A stretch of 64,000 nucleotides of DNA. Source: Gemmatimonadota bacterium (GTDB taxonomy: Bacteria; Gemmatimonadota; Gemmatimonadetes; Longimicrobiales; Gaopeijiaceae). Location of the stretch: NCBI GenBank assembly GCA_022571515.1, contig JACZXQ010000017.1:28423-92422 (forward strand), written 5' to 3'. Below the pieces are notes generated by a model. It saw nothing but the letters and a program-made list of their open reading frames with translations. It did not search any database and was not told where the DNA came from. This document shows positions 54,664-62,456 of this stretch, piece by piece. Numbering within the stretch: position 1 is the stretch's first letter; the number at the start of each line of letters is the position of its first letter. The position numbers and the translations under genes were made by a program.

Positions 54664-54780
54664 GCAGTTTCGCATGCGTCGACCGATGATCGCATTGCAC
54701 CGGTAGATCGTATTCTCGACCATACTGCGCTTGCTGTGTCCTGACCGCATGTGCCACTCCCGCCGTCCGAGTTCTCGGAT
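54649..54780 (-). mobile_element. IS5-family transposase C-terminal remnant
   Basis: The minus frame reads IRELGRREWHMRSGHSKRSMVENTIYRCNAIIGRRMRN, typical of the IS5-group transposase end with the DDE Glu in VENTIYR. It then passes into EPCTN, which coincides with the 14-base repeat below. No upstream transposase sequence remains. Confidence 0.7.
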
Positions 54781-54825
54781 CGAGCGAATGTTGTGATTCC
54801 TCTCCTCACCAGGAAGCGAAACCCC

Positions 54826-54840
54826 GAGCCATGCACCAAC
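54826..54840 (+). repeat. GAGCCATGCACCAAY repeat, copy 2
   Basis: Forward copy; with copy 1 it brackets the IS5 remnant as an inverted pair. Confidence 0.8.
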
Positions 54841-55165
54841 GCCGTCGAACGGACCCGACCCTGGGCCCGGGACGGCCGGTCCTTCAGGCTATGTCTCAGT
54901 CGGGCAGAGACTGATCGAATTCGAACTCACCGCGCGAAGCGAGGCTTACCGTGCCATAGGACAGAGTGGACAATGGACAGAGTGATTTTCAGCTTCGGGA
55001 ATTCATCTCGCGTGGACCATGCGGGTCGTCAGCGGGGCATCGGAGAGCCAGACTGTGAGGTTGCCACCCACAGTTTATCCTTCATCCTTGCGTTCGGCCG
55101 CGCAAGCGGTCTGCCTTCCCGCTGGCCGCAGTCCACCGGGCCGAAGATCTCTGGTCACCGCCGAC
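54841..55165 (+). other. Stretch with no recognisable gene
   Basis: 325 bases between the IS5 debris and the amidohydrolase end. Several overlapping short frames exist, none with a domain pattern. Likely decayed insertion-sequence DNA. Confidence 0.5.
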
Positions 55166-56785
55166 TCAGAACACCCGCCCCCTCGCCGGTCCCCTGAGCC
55201 AACGTCCCGGCTTCTCGCCCGTGAGGGCCCCGTCAACCATCACAGGCACGCCGTTGATGACGACGTGGTGAACGCCGACCGAGTACCGATGAGGGTCGGT
55301 GAAGGTGGCCCGATCCTCGATCGTCTCGGCATCGAAGATCGTGAGATCCGCGAACATGCCGCTCTGTACGAGCCCTCGCTCGGCCTGTCCGATTTGCCGA
55401 GCCGGCATGGACGTCATCTTCTTCACGGCCTCTTCCAGGGTTAGCACCTCGAGTTCACGCACGTACCGCCCCAGCACCCGCGCGAAGGCACCGTAGCTTC
55501 GCGGGTGCGGAAAACCCTGCCCGAAGCTCACGTTGTCGCCGTCCGTTTCGATCATGGCAAGCGGATGCTGCATGATGCGGATTACATCGGCCTCGTCCAT
55601 CGCATGATAGATGGCGCCGAAGCCGCCCTGAAGCTGGAGCTCGATGACGAGCTGGACTCCGTTCTCGATCGAGGGCTCGAGCCCCTTCGACTCGGCATAG
55701 TCGGCCAGGGTCAGGCCGTCGAACTCCGGGGCCGAGCGGACGGTGCGGAACTGGATGCGGGAGAGGGCGCCGCCGCCTCGCTCCTCACGGAAGATGCGCG
55801 CCATCTCCTCTTCCATCCGGGCCCGTGTCGGGGGATCCTCCGTTCGCGCCCGGAAGTCGTCCCGGCTTCCGGCCAGGGCCCACTGCGGAAAGAGGACCGA
55901 CGAACCGGTCGATGACGCGGTGTACGGATAGAGGTCGTGCATGATGTCGAGCCCGGCCGCGTTGGCCGAATCGATGAGCGCCAGCGACTGCTCGCTCCAT
56001 CCCCATTGCGTCGCCCCCAGCACCTTGTGGTGATTGATCTGGGCGGGGATCCCCGCCTCGGCTGCAATCCGGATCGTCTCGCGCACCGAGTCCAGCAGTC
56101 CCGTGGCCTCGTCCCGCATGTGCGTCACGTAGATCCCGCCATACCGGGCCGCGACCTTCGCCAACTCGATGATCTCTTCGGTCTCGGCATAGTTCGCCGG
56201 CACGTAGACCAGGCCCGTCGAAAGGCCGAGAGCGCCCTGGCGCATGGACTCCTCCACCAACGCCCTCATCTGGTCGAGCTCATCGGGCGTTGGCGCCCGG
56301 TCTTCCCTACCGAGGACGCGCTGGCGGGTCCACGAGTGGCCCGCGAAGAAACCGACATTGGGCGCTACCTCGAGCGCACTCGCGTACTGCTCGAGCGGCC
56401 AGGGCTGTGCGCCCGAATGCAGGCTGGCCACGATCGAGGTGATGCCCTGCCGCAAGAAGTTCTCGGCGAGTGGGTGGTCGGCGATCGATGTCTGGACGTG
56501 AGCGTGATTATCGACGAAGCCGGGCGCCACGATGAGGCCCCGGGCGTCCAGGACAGTGCGCGCGTTCTCGGCAGGCAGGTCCCGCCCGACCTCAACGATG
56601 CGGTCCCCCTGCACAGCGACGTCGGCGCGGAAGGCCGGGCCGCCGGAGCCGTCGACGACCGTGCCGCCTCGAACCAGCAGGTCCCACTCTTGAGCAGACG
56701 CGGGCCGGGCGCCCCCTGGAGCCCCGGACAGTGACAGGACGGCAGCAGCAGTCACGATCGTGATGGCGTTGGAGAGCGAGCGCAT
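55166..56785 (-). CDS. Secreted N-acyl-D-amino-acid deacylase-type amidohydrolase
   Basis: 539 residues from ATG 56785 (ATG 56800 also in frame). Signal peptide ends RPASAQE. D-aminoacylase group: LLVRGGTVVDGSGGPAFRADVAVQGDRI, APGFVDNHAHVQTS with the H-x-H metal site, GLSTGLVYVPANYAETEEI, YVTHMRDEATGLLDSV, INHHKVLGATQWGWS and MIETDGDNVS. Probably periplasmic, releasing D-amino acids or related acyl conjugates. The 131-bp element copy A sits 65 bases upstream of its start, in the promoter region. Confidence 0.9.
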   Translation of the reverse strand: MRSLSNAITIVTAAAVLSLSGAPGGARPASAQEWDLLVRGGTVVDGSGGPAFRADVAVQGDRIVEVGRDLPAENARTVLDARGLIVAPGFVDNHAHVQTSIADHPLAENFLRQGITSIVASLHSGAQPWPLEQYASALEVAPNVGFFAGHSWTRQRVLGREDRAPTPDELDQMRALVEESMRQGALGLSTGLVYVPANYAETEEIIELAKVAARYGGIYVTHMRDEATGLLDSVRETIRIAAEAGIPAQINHHKVLGATQWGWSEQSLALIDSANAAGLDIMHDLYPYTASSTGSSVLFPQWALAGSRDDFRARTEDPPTRARMEEEMARIFREERGGGALSRIQFRTVRSAPEFDGLTLADYAESKGLEPSIENGVQLVIELQLQGGFGAIYHAMDEADVIRIMQHPLAMIETDGDNVSFGQGFPHPRSYGAFARVLGRYVRELEVLTLEEAVKKMTSMPARQIGQAERGLVQSGMFADLTIFDAETIEDRATFTDPHRYSVGVHHVVINGVPVMVDGALTGEKPGRWLRGPARGRVF

Positions 56786-56849
56786 CTTCGAGATCCCCAT
56801 GAGTGACCAACCTGCGGCCGTGGACGGAATGGACCGTGGCAATCTGCGA

Positions 56850-56980
56850 GGTATTGTCGACTTGAGCGAACTCCACGGCGAGACGCGTGATCCGGAGGAC
56901 GGGACTTCCCCGGTATTCGAGCGTTTACTGTCTGGGTGAGACGTCCAAGCGAGCAAGAATCAGCTCAAGTTGACAGTACC
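56850..56980 (+). repeat. 131-bp palindromic element, copy A
   Basis: Ends GGTATTGTCGACTTGAGC and GCTCAAGTTGACAGTACC are inverted repeats (16 of 18 matching). The inside shares ACGGGA...CGGTATT..GCGTTT and AGCAAGAATC blocks with copies B and C. Forward orientation. Confidence 0.85.
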
Positions 56981-57054
56981 TTCGGGTGGGTGTGGCTGAG
57001 TTGGGACACCAATCGGCACGCTGGAAGGGGCCCTCGAGCACGGTCATCGGCAGG

Positions 57055-57069
57055 GAGCCATGCACCAAT
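57055..57069 (+). repeat. GAGCCATGCACCAAY repeat, copy 3
   Basis: Forward copy upstream of the aldo/keto reductase gene. Confidence 0.8.
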
Positions 57070-57187
57070 GCCGTGTTCAGCGAAACCGGCCTCTCGGTGG
57101 TCATCTTGATGTAGGCCCGACTTGTATGCGGAGGAAGCCGTGCTGCCGCCGTGGCCCCACGGTACACGCCCGATCACCCGAGGAACG

Positions 57188-58141
57188 ATGATGGTATCTC
57201 GACGCGAATGGCTTCGCATCAGCGCCGCCGCCGGTGCGGCGCTCTCGTTGAACCCCCGAGTCCTGGAGGCACTCCAGAGCCAGGCGCTCATCACCCGTGC
57301 GATCCCCTCTTCCGGGGAGCGGATTCCGGTCGTCGGCTTGGGCGGCGCAAACACCTTCTCGCGAGTCGCTCGGAACGAGGACTTCGACGCGGTCCGGGGC
57401 GTCCTGAGAGCCCTCGTGGAGGGGGGTGCCAGCGTCTTCGATACCGCCGCGGGCTATGGCGCTTCCGAGGAGGTCTCGGGCCGGGTCGCCGACGAGCTTG
57501 GGATCGCCGACCGGATCTTCTGGGCTACCAAGGTCAACGTCGCCCGCAGGGGCGGCGGCTCTGCCGATCCGGCTGCGGCCCGGGCGCAGATCGAGCGCTC
57601 CTTCGAACGCCTCCGCATCCCCGTGATCGACCTCATCCAGGTGCACAATCTGGGGGACCCACCCACGCAGCTCGGGATCCTCGACGAGCTGAAGTCGTCG
57701 GGTCGGGTGCGATACGTCGGGATCACCAGCACGAGCGAGCGACGGTATCCGGATCTCGCGAATGTCATGCGCAACGAGCCCCTCGACTTCATCGGGATCG
57801 ACTACGCCGTCGACAACCGGATCGCGGAGGATGTGATCCTCCCGCTGGCGCAGGAGCGGCGGATCGCCGTGATGGTGTACCTGCCGTTCGGACGGAGTCG
57901 GATGTGGGCCAGGATCGGTGACCGCCGGGTGCCGGATTGGGCGGCGGAGTTCGACGCCCACACCTGGGCGCAGTTCATGCTAAAGTTCGTGGTAGCGCAC
58001 CCCGCCGTCACGGTGGCGACCCCGGGCACCAGCGATCCGGAGCACATGGTAGACAACATAGGCGGTGGTAGCGGGCGCCTCCCGAACGAGTCGCACCTCC
58101 GTCGCATGGTCGAGCTGGTAGAGAGCCTGCCGAGTGCTTGA
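57188..58141 (+). CDS. Tat-exported aldo/keto reductase
   Basis: 317 residues from ATG 57188 with GAGGA just upstream (ATG 57191 next). A twin-arginine signal SRREWLRISAAAGAA is followed by the AKR barrel: VFDTAAGYGASEEVSGR with catalytic Asp and Tyr, FWATKVN with the Lys, LIQVHN with the His, and VTVATPGTSDPEHM. An exported AKR is unusual because it needs NADPH. It lies between two inverted pairs of repeats. Substrate unknown. Confidence 0.85.
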   Translation: MMVSRREWLRISAAAGAALSLNPRVLEALQSQALITRAIPSSGERIPVVGLGGANTFSRVARNEDFDAVRGVLRALVEGGASVFDTAAGYGASEEVSGRVADELGIADRIFWATKVNVARRGGGSADPAAARAQIERSFERLRIPVIDLIQVHNLGDPPTQLGILDELKSSGRVRYVGITSTSERRYPDLANVMRNEPLDFIGIDYAVDNRIAEDVILPLAQERRIAVMVYLPFGRSRMWARIGDRRVPDWAAEFDAHTWAQFMLKFVVAHPAVTVATPGTSDPEHMVDNIGGGSGRLPNESHLRRMVELVESLPSA

Positions 58142-58160
58142 GGCGTCCCGGCGCCGCGGT

Positions 58161-58175
58161 GTTGGTGCATGGCTC
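58161..58175 (-). repeat. GAGCCATGCACCAAY repeat, copy 4
   Basis: Reverse copy after the aldo/keto reductase gene; forms an inverted pair with copy 3. Confidence 0.8.
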
Positions 58176-58187
58176 GGAGTTGCAGAC

Positions 58188-58318
58188 GGTACTGTCAACT
58201 TGAGTCGATTCTTGCCCGTTGGAGACGCCAGGCCAAGAAAGAAAACGACCCAATACCGCGGTTTCCCGTGATGCGGATCACGATTCTTGTCGCCGATTTC
58301 GCTCAAGTTGACAATACC
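58188..58318 (-). repeat. 131-bp palindromic element, copy B
   Basis: Same length as copy A but inverted. Ends GGTACTGTCAACTTGAG and CTCAAGTTGACAATACC. When reverse-complemented, its inside aligns with A and C (GCGTGATCC-like block, ACGGGAA, CGGGCAAGAATC). Confidence 0.85.
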
Positions 58319-58342
58319 CAGCGAGGGTGGGTCAGATCCTTC

Positions 58343-58371
58343 TTGACGTAGCCGGCAAACGTAACTACAAT
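58343..58371 (+). promoter_or_regulatory. Sigma70-like promoter of the brnTA operon
   Basis: TTGACG (58343-58348), a 17-base spacer, then TACAAT (58366-58371), 24 bases before the brnT ATG. Spacing is ideal and the hexamers are one to two changes from consensus. It overlaps the inverted repeat below. Confidence 0.7.
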
Positions 58372-58392
58372 AGTAGGTACAGTTGTAGTTAC
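58361..58392. promoter_or_regulatory. Probable BrnA operator
   Basis: Perfect 10-base inverted repeat GTAACTACAA / TTGTAGTTAC with 12 bases between, covering the -10 box and ending just before the brnT start. Known BrnT/BrnA operons are autorepressed by the ribbon-helix-helix antitoxin complex, so this is its likely binding site. Confidence 0.65.
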
Positions 58393-58394
58393 AT

Positions 58395-58718
58395 ATGCGA
58401 CTGCGCGCAATCGAAAGAGCAGGGCCGTTGTACGAATGGGATGGGAGGAAGAACGCAGAAAACATCCTGAAGCACGGGCTCAGTTTCGATGACGCGCATA
58501 GCGTGTTCTCAGGGCCGTGTCTGACGTTTGAAGACACGCGCTTCGACTACGACGAAGAGCGCTACATCACGTTTGGCTTTCTTGAAAGCCGCCTAGTGGT
58601 GATCGCTCACACGCCGCGCGGTGAGGACACGCGGATCATTTCGATGAGAAAGGCAAATAGCCGTGAAAGAGCATCCTACCAAGAGCGATCTCAAGCGGAT
58701 CGACGCGATGAAGGATGA
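58395..58718 (+). CDS. brnT: BrnT family toxin
   Basis: 107 residues. BrnT (RelE-like fold) pattern: LYEWDGRKNAENILKHGLSFDDAHSVF, then FEDTRFDYDEERYITFG and the close VIAHTPRGEDTRIISMRKANSRERASYQE. It would cleave RNA or block translation until bound by BrnA. The antitoxin gene overlaps its 3' end by 56 bases. The pair lies between copies B and C of the 131-bp element. Confidence 0.92.
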   Translation: MRLRAIERAGPLYEWDGRKNAENILKHGLSFDDAHSVFSGPCLTFEDTRFDYDEERYITFGFLESRLVVIAHTPRGEDTRIISMRKANSRERASYQERSQADRRDEG

Positions 58719-58917
58719 GGATATCGACTACAGCGATATCCCCGAGGTTGATGCCGCCTTCTTCGAGAAGGCGCGGGTGGTAGTCCCCCCCGGAAAAAAA
58801 CAGGTGACGGTCCGTCTCGACAGCGACGTCCTGGCGTGGCTGAAGGACCAGGGCAGGGGATACCAAACCCGGATCAACGCCATCCTGCGCGCCTACTACG
58901 ACGCGCACGCGAAGTAG
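58663..58917 (+). CDS. brnA: BrnA family antitoxin
   Basis: 84 residues from GTG 58663. The acidic middle (DEDIDYSDIPEVDAAFFEKARVV) wraps the toxin in relatives, and the C-terminal ribbon-helix-helix QVTVRLDSDVLAWLKDQGRGYQTRINAILRAYYDAH binds DNA. It follows and overlaps brnT, the usual order for this family, with the operator upstream of brnT. Confidence 0.92.
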   Translation: MKEHPTKSDLKRIDAMKDEDIDYSDIPEVDAAFFEKARVVVPPGKKQVTVRLDSDVLAWLKDQGRGYQTRINAILRAYYDAHAK

Positions 58918-58927
58918 GGATGGGCGT

Positions 58928-59057
58928 GGTATTGTCAACTTCAGCGAAATCTGCGGCAAGACGCATTATCCCCACGACGGGAAACCGCCTCATTAGGGCC
59001 TTTTCCTTCTTCGCCTGACGTCTAACCGGGCAAGAATCGGCTGAAGTTGACAATACC
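58928..59057 (+). repeat. 130-bp palindromic element, copy C
   Basis: Ends GGTATTGTCAACTTCAGC and GCTGAAGTTGACAATACC are a perfect 18-base inverted repeat. Both arms carry the CAG/CTG variant where A and B carry GAG/CTC, a compensating change. Ten bases after the brnA stop. Confidence 0.85.
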
Positions 59058-59144
59058 CGTACGATGGGAAACCCCGGTATTCCGGCGTTTTCTCTCTTGG
59101 CAGGACGTCTAATCGGGCCCGAATGAGCCCAAGTTGACCATGCC
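59058..59144 (+). repeat. Truncated palindromic element, copy D
   Basis: Joined directly to copy C. Matches the right two-thirds of the element (GATGGGAAACC, CGGTATTCCGGCGTTTTCT, GACGTCTAATCGGGC, AAGTTGACCATGCC). The left arm is missing. Confidence 0.75.
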
Positions 59145-59168
59145 GAGGTGGGAAGTGTGGATCGAGGT

Positions 59169-59199
59169 ATACGTATGATTTGAATCAAAAGATACGTAT
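59169..59199. promoter_or_regulatory. Paired ATACGTAT palindromes in AT-rich leader
   Basis: ATACGTAT at 59169-59176 and 59192-59199 with 15 bases between, in the only AT-rich stretch of the region, about 105 bases before the serine hydrolase start. A TTGAAT (59180-59185) sits between them. Could be operator half-sites over a promoter. Confidence 0.3.
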
Positions 59200-59302
59200 G
59201 TTATAGATGCGGGTAGGTGGGAGACGAAAACCCCGTCTGCCGCCTAGAAGGCGGCGTCTTCGAGCCCTACCTTCGCCTACCATCTGTGCCCGGAGTAGCG
59301 AC

Positions 59303-60409
59303 ATGATCCGTCTGCGACCCGCCGTCTTCAGCCTCTTCCTCGCCCTGGTCCTGTTCGCGCCGGCGGTCGCCCAGTCGACTGATGCGGTCTTCCCCGGAGA
59401 GCAGTGGGAGTACGTCCGCCCGGGGCAGCTGGCCGACCACGGATGGGACGGCCAGGCCCTGCGTACCGTGATGGAGCACCTCCGCGACGACTCGAACAGT
59501 ACCGGCGTGGTCGTGGTCGACCGCGGCCGGGTCGTCTTCCGCTTCGGGGACATCGAGGAGCTGTCGTACGTCGCGTCGGTCCGCAAGAGCATCCTCGCCA
59601 TGCTTTACGGATACTGGGTCGAGAACGGAACGATCGACCTGGATGCCACGCTCGAGGAGCTGGGCATGGACGACGTCGGCGGGCTCCTGCCGATCGAGAA
59701 ACAGGCCAGGATCCAGCACCTCATCACCGCCCGGTCGGGTGTCTACCACCCTGCCTCCTACTCGGGGGACGACCTGTCGCAAGCGCCCCCACGCGGGTCA
59801 CAGCAGCCTGGCTCGTACATGCTGTACAGCAACTGGGACTTCAACGCGGCGGGCGCCGCCTTCGAGCTCGCTACGGGCAGGGACATCTACGACGAGCTCC
59901 AGTCGCAGCTGGCCACCCCCCTCCAGTTCGAGGACTGGGACAGGAGCATGCAGCAGAAGGCCGGGAACCTTAGCGTCTCTCAGTATCCGGCGTACCCGAT
60001 CTGGGTCTCCACGCGGGACATGGCGCGCATCGGGTACCTCATGCTGAACGAGGGGGGCTGGAATGGGGAGCAAGTCATCTCCCGAGACTGGGCTAGACGG
60101 ATCACGAGCGTCGTAACGCCCCTCGAGGAGATGAACCCGGTCGGCCGCCGCGATCGCTACTTCGGCTACGGCTATATGTGGTGGGTCTGGGACGGGCCGC
60201 GCGCCGTCGGCCCGTTCGAGGGCGCGTATACGGCCCGCGGAGCCTGGGGGCAGTGGATCACGGTCTTCCCCGCGCTGGACATGGTCATTGCCCACAAGAC
60301 TCACAACGTCTACCGGCGCACCACGACCTGGGAGTCGTGGCACCGTATGGTCGAGCTTCTCTTCGAGGCGAAGGGAGTCGAGATGAAGGGACCGTATCCC
60401 TGGGGATGA
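59303..60409 (+). CDS. Secreted serine beta-lactamase-like hydrolase
   Basis: 368 residues from ATG 59303 (GGAG seven bases upstream), signal peptide ending APAVAQS. SxxK is S-V-R-K in SYVASVRKSILAMLYGYWVENG, about residue 95; the Tyr-x-Asn motif is YSNWDFNAAG. Belongs to the class C beta-lactamase/PBP4-like family of esterases and D-amino peptidases. Sequence is unlike the other copy at 41.3 kb. Confidence 0.88.
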   Translation: MIRLRPAVFSLFLALVLFAPAVAQSTDAVFPGEQWEYVRPGQLADHGWDGQALRTVMEHLRDDSNSTGVVVVDRGRVVFRFGDIEELSYVASVRKSILAMLYGYWVENGTIDLDATLEELGMDDVGGLLPIEKQARIQHLITARSGVYHPASYSGDDLSQAPPRGSQQPGSYMLYSNWDFNAAGAAFELATGRDIYDELQSQLATPLQFEDWDRSMQQKAGNLSVSQYPAYPIWVSTRDMARIGYLMLNEGGWNGEQVISRDWARRITSVVTPLEEMNPVGRRDRYFGYGYMWWVWDGPRAVGPFEGAYTARGAWGQWITVFPALDMVIAHKTHNVYRRTTTWESWHRMVELLFEAKGVEMKGPYPWG

Positions 60410-60449
60410 CTCCTCGGGGACATCCTTACAGCACCGGACTGTCCGAGTT

Positions 60450-61784
60450 CTATCTCACCCGCACGTACGCCACCCCGTCCCGCACGTCGATCTGTGTCCC
60501 GTACGGTGCAGACCGCTCGATGAGATCGTTCAGGATCTTCCGGCCCAGCTCGCCCCGCGCCAGCATCGGACGACCGCGCACCCAAGCGGGCTCGCCGAAG
60601 CCGAGCGTGATCGGGTGGAGCGTGAGCTCGGTGAGTTCGCCGTCGAGGAAAGTCGGCACGGCGATGACGGATTCCCAGATCTCCGGGTTGACCGGGAAGC
60701 CGGTCGTCTCGTTGCGATACCTCGACGCGTTGAAGTCGGCGACGTGGTTGTCGGGACCCAGGTCGTACGGCTCGTAGTTGTCGGCCGGCAACCGGAGGAG
60801 CGTCTCGTTCTGGAAGATGAAGTCTCCGAGCGAGTAGAAGATCGGCTTGCCCTTGTAGATCTCGATACCCCGCAGCACGTGGGGCCCGTGTCCGACGAAC
60901 ATCGTCGCACCCGCGTCGATCATAGCCCGGGCGAACTCGACCACGAAGTCCGCCGGGACCGACCGAGCCCCTTTGCTCTCATGCGCATGGATCGTGACGA
61001 GCACATGGTCGGCGAGGCGGCTCGCGTTGTTCACCACCGCCGCGATCTCCGCCATGTCCTCCGGGTCCGGCCTCGTGATGACTCCTGGCTCAGTACCCTC
61101 CACGAACGCCGTTCGAAGCGTGCGCGCCCCGGAGCGGTTCCGACTGAACCCGACGCCCATCTCCTCCATGACCGCCTCGAGCCGATCGAGCTGATCCGCG
61201 GTTGCGACCCGGGCCGTAGTGTATCGTAACGGGCTCAGGCCCGGCCGAGACTTCATGCTTCCCCGGGCCTCACCGGCCCTGGAGTGGTCTGGGAAGGTCG
61301 ACGCCATCGAGATGATCGCGACACGACCGCGGGCGGTCTCGAGGAAGCGAGCTTCACGGGCCTCAGCCAGGCTCTCGCCCGCGCCAGCGTGCACAAGCCC
61401 CGCTTCCTCGACGTACATGGTCGTGAGCCTCATGCCCTCCACGCCGTAGTCTCCGGTGTGGTTGTTCGCGCGCGAGACCATGTCGAAGCCCGCCCACACC
61501 AGCTCCCCCACGAGCTCCGGATCGCCACGCATCCACGTCCCTCCACTCTGGTGCGCCGGGTACGGCTCGTAGTCGTGAAAGAGCATCTCGAGGTTCGTGA
61601 ACGCGGCGTCGGCGCCGCGGATCAACTCGATCATCTCGAGGAAATCGGGCTCGTCGTACACCGAGAGGCGACGTGTGATGATTGCATCGCCCGTCAGGGC
61701 TATCTTCATCTCCTGGGCGAGGATCGACTCCGCGGCTGTGCAGAGCACGAGCCCGGCGAACGCTGCCGTACGTAGAATCCCCAT
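60450..61784 (-). CDS. CapA family metallophosphatase-like protein
   Basis: 444 residues with signal peptide ending SILAQE. CapA/PgsA fold: KIALTGDAIITRRLS with first metal Asp, AAFTNLEMLFHDYE with the Asn-Leu-Glu motif, GFDMVSRANNHTGDYG with the Asn-His motif, and DHVLVTIHAHESKG plus MFVGHGPHVLRGIE with late His ligands. Related proteins help make or export poly-gamma-glutamate; this secreted one lacks capBC partners and may process another envelope polymer. Confidence 0.85.
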   Translation of the reverse strand: MGILRTAAFAGLVLCTAAESILAQEMKIALTGDAIITRRLSVYDEPDFLEMIELIRGADAAFTNLEMLFHDYEPYPAHQSGGTWMRGDPELVGELVWAGFDMVSRANNHTGDYGVEGMRLTTMYVEEAGLVHAGAGESLAEAREARFLETARGRVAIISMASTFPDHSRAGEARGSMKSRPGLSPLRYTTARVATADQLDRLEAVMEEMGVGFSRNRSGARTLRTAFVEGTEPGVITRPDPEDMAEIAAVVNNASRLADHVLVTIHAHESKGARSVPADFVVEFARAMIDAGATMFVGHGPHVLRGIEIYKGKPIFYSLGDFIFQNETLLRLPADNYEPYDLGPDNHVADFNASRYRNETTGFPVNPEIWESVIAVPTFLDGELTELTLHPITLGFGEPAWVRGRPMLARGELGRKILNDLIERSAPYGTQIDVRDGVAYVRVR

Positions 61785-61987
61785 CTGCTCTCCTCCTGTG
61801 ACTCACGCGTCGAGTATTTCGTATCGGGCTACTGCGCCCACCGTCCGGGGTGAAGCCCGTCCTCGGCACCTTCGGACCGACCGAGGTCAACATCCCATGC
61901 ACTGTGGCCGCTCCGCAAGAAGGGGTACGGGCTGCTCGCTGAATCGCCAACCCCGGGGTGCGATGGGCGCGCGGCCACGGTCGTAGC

Positions 61988-62447
61988 AGAGCCCTCACGC
62001 AAGAGTCGGTAGTTCTCTGAACGCAGGTGGTGGCGTCCGAGGTTGAACAGATTTTGGATGACACCGTGGACCGACGAAAACCGCTGTGCTTGACCCGCTG
62101 ACTTGAACCCTCGCATCTGGCGCTTCCGTTGTCGTGTCGGCCGATGCGACACCTCAGCCCGATTGTGCGCGTAGCGTTCCGTGTTGTGATCCACGCCAGG
62201 CATGAGGCTCCGGTGAGCGGCGCCGTAACTCTTCAACTTGTCCGTCACCAGTTGCCACGGCTTGCTTACCTGCCCCTTCAGTAGCTTGCGAAAGAACCGT
62301 TTGGCCGCGCGGGCGTTGCGATATCGCTGAACCAAGATGTCGATGACGTCCCCGTCCTGATCCACGGCCCGCCACAGACAGATAGTAGCGCTCGCCTCTG
62401 ATCTTCACGAAGACCTCGTCCAGGCGCCACATCGGTCGATCGAACAT
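61988..62447 (-). mobile_element. IS6-family transposase, frameshifted
   Basis: The first frame reads DRPMWRLDEVFVKIRGERYYL with the first catalytic Asp. A second frame continues DQDGDVIDILVQRYRNARAAKRFFRKLLKGQ, TDKLKSYGAA (second Asp) and NRAEVSHRPTRQRKRQMRGFKS (Glu). A duplicated TCTG (62376-62383) shifts the frame between them; removing it would restore YYL-WRAVDQDGD. The N-terminal helix-turn-helix part is gone, and the left edge is an integrase-type IS end motif. Inactive. Confidence 0.8.
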
Positions 62448-62456
62448 TGGAACAGG
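62431..62456 (-). repeat. Integrase-type IS end motif, copy 3
   Basis: ATCGGTCGATCGAACATTGG plus AACAGG, reverse complement of the end motif at 45037 and 51399. It overlaps the first codons of the IS6 remnant, marking a junction of two insertion sequences. Confidence 0.7.

Noticed and set aside
54751..55197. 148-codon plus-strand frame
   Set aside because: Crosses the repeat and IS5 debris and has no domain; likely chance.
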